From: Anaerolineae bacterium
GTDB taxonomy: Bacteria; Chloroflexota; Anaerolineae; SpSt-313
Assembly (NCBI GenBank): GCA_023511475.1
Contig: JAIMBM010000215.1
Span: 1-5,861 of the forward strand
DNA length: 5,861 bases
Direction: 5' to 3'
The translations under genes were made by a program, and so were the position numbers. Shown here piece by piece: positions 5,032 through 5,861 of this stretch. Position 1 is the stretch's first letter; each line of letters begins with the position of its first letter. The notes beneath the pieces are model-generated. The model searched no databases. It was not told the DNA's origin and saw nothing but the letters and a program-made list of their open reading frames with translations.

Positions 5032-5861
5032 AGACTAGTGTGCCGCTATGGGTTACACGCCAGATGATGCCGGTACCCGGGATGGCCACCCAGCCCCTCG
5101 CCTCCTCGCTGTAGTGGACGACGCCAGAGTCGACGATGTAGAGGCAGCCGTCGGGGCCGAACCTGGCTGCGATCGGGCGCTCGAGGCCGCCGGTGTTGCC
5201 GGAGAGCGAGGCGGGCAGGCGGCTGCGGTTGATGGCAAAGTCGCTGGCCGCGCCGCTAACAGGGTCGACGCGGACCACGCGGTGCCCGCCCGGTGCGCAA
5301 GGGCCCGAGCCCTGCTCTCGAGGCTCCAGCAGTGGCCCGAACTTGGCGATGAACGCCTGCCCGGCAAAGCCAAAGCGCGGGTCCCGGCAAAAGTCGAAGC
5401 CGGCCGCGCCTGCCTGCTGCCCGAGCACGGCTACGGGCTGCGGCGGGTGCGGGCGACCGCGCAGCAACTCGTCGTGGTTGGCGAGCAGAGGCTCGTGACG
5501 CCGCCCGCCGGGCTGCCGAAAGCGCTCATCGGACACGGGAACCCCGCCGCAATAATCGGGCCAGCCGTACCACGTCCCCTCGCGCACCTCATAGAGCCCA
5601 TCGACGTCGCCGGCAATCGGCCGGGGGTCGAGGGGCCTTGCCCCCTGATTGGTCACAAAGAGGCGGCCATCCGGCGCAAAGGCCAGGCCGTAGGGGTTCC
5701 GCAGCCCCCAGGCGTAGACCCGGAGGTCCGTGCCATCAGGGCCGGCACTCAGGATCGCACCGCTGGCGGCCCTGCCCGGTTCGGGGCCAGGAAGGCGCTG
5801 CCCAGGGACCGCCGGTGTGCCCCAGGGCAGAAACGCACCGGCAGGGCGCACCTCAGCGGTG
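5030..5861 (-). CDS. Glucose/sorbosone dehydrogenase-like beta-propeller protein, N-terminal part outside window
   Basis: C-terminal 276 residues of a third paralogue; the frame stays open to the window edge and the gene starts beyond it. By alignment about 190 residues are missing, so the whole protein would be about 465 aa like its neighbours. A GTG at 5851 is not a real start: the preceding codons read Thr-Ala-Glu and continue the match to the Thr-Gly-Glu of the next copy. Visible landmarks are WGLRNPYGLAF (with the Arg-Asn pair intact), WYGWPDYCGG, ANHDELLRG, FDFCRDPRFGF, GGLERPI and FGPDGCLYIVD, ending in the family-typical GTGIIWRV. The region holding the putative catalytic His lies outside the window. 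It has four cysteines in this part, more than the other copies, and one is in the shared DFC motif. It is the first known gene of a minus-strand operon of three, with its stop fused to the next ribosome binding site. Confidence 0.85.
   Translation of the reverse strand, partial: TAEVRPAGAFLPWGTPAVPGQRLPGPEPGRAASGAILSAGPDGTDLRVYAWGLRNPYGLAFAPDGRLFVTNQGARPLDPRPIAGDVDGLYEVREGTWYGWPDYCGGVPVSDERFRQPGGRRHEPLLANHDELLRGRPHPPQPVAVLGQQAGAAGFDFCRDPRFGFAGQAFIAKFGPLLEPREQGSGPCAPGGHRVVRVDPVSGAASDFAINRSRLPASLSGNTGGLERPIAARFGPDGCLYIVDSGVVHYSEEARGWVAIPGTGIIWRVTHSGTLV

Noticed and set aside
3557..5038. Long open frame of 493 codons on the + strand
   Set aside because: It lies codon-for-codon opposite the middle propeller gene, has no ribosome binding site and is rich in Arg/Gly/Pro/Ala. 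It is an antisense shadow caused by the lack of stop codons in high-GC coding sequence.
5849..5851. GTG as the start of a complete 273-aa propeller protein
   Set aside because: The frame remains open to the window edge and the residues before the GTG continue the alignment with the paralogues, so the gene is truncated by the window rather than short.
1..5861. CRISPR array, tRNA, rRNA or insertion-sequence transposase
   Set aside because: No regularly spaced direct repeats, no cloverleaf or rRNA-like sequence and no transposase-like reading frame were found on either strand by eye.

Overview
High-GC bacterial DNA (roughly two thirds G+C by eye). It has a strong G/C third-position bias, Shine-Dalgarno sites of the AAGGAG/GGAGG type and a sigma70-type promoter. 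The organism cannot be fixed from sequence alone. A high-GC environmental lineage such as Chloroflexota (Thermomicrobia-like) or Actinomycetota would fit, but this is a low-confidence inference.

Left part (1-1854, + strand): about 164 bases without a convincing gene come first. A near-consensus promoter (TTGACA, 17 bp spacer, TATACT) then drives a two-gene operon. The first gene starts at a TTG codon and encodes a GNAT-type N-acetyltransferase with a second, degenerate GNAT-like half. The second overlaps it by the ATGA arrangement and encodes a multi-pass membrane protein of the VTT (TVP38/TMEM64, DedA-like) superfamily.

Middle (1855-2143): a non-coding gap between convergent genes. About 175 bp of it is packed with short inverted repeats, including a perfect 22-bp palindrome, and is flanked by a 9-bp direct repeat. 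It looks like a REP/MITE-type intergenic element that may also end transcription from both sides.

Right part (2144-5861, - strand): three tandem paralogues of the glucose/sorbosone dehydrogenase (PQQ-dependent sugar dehydrogenase-like, COG2133/PF07995 type) beta-propeller family. They are transcribed right to left. The first in transcription order is cut by the window edge. Its stop codon is fused to the Shine-Dalgarno of the second gene (TAAGGAG), so these two are probably translationally coupled. The second and third are separated by about 100 bp holding a strong 13-bp-stem hairpin. The two complete proteins (462 and 460 aa) show no N-terminal export signal and have exactly two cysteines each, at matching positions. 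The middle protein has Tyr at the two positions where its neighbour has the family's putative catalytic His and the Asn of an Arg-Asn pair. This suggests that the copies have divided roles.

The two halves of the window point towards each other and are probably functionally unrelated. Nothing here is a clearly new system. The tandem propeller cluster and the palindrome-rich gap are the parts worth following up.
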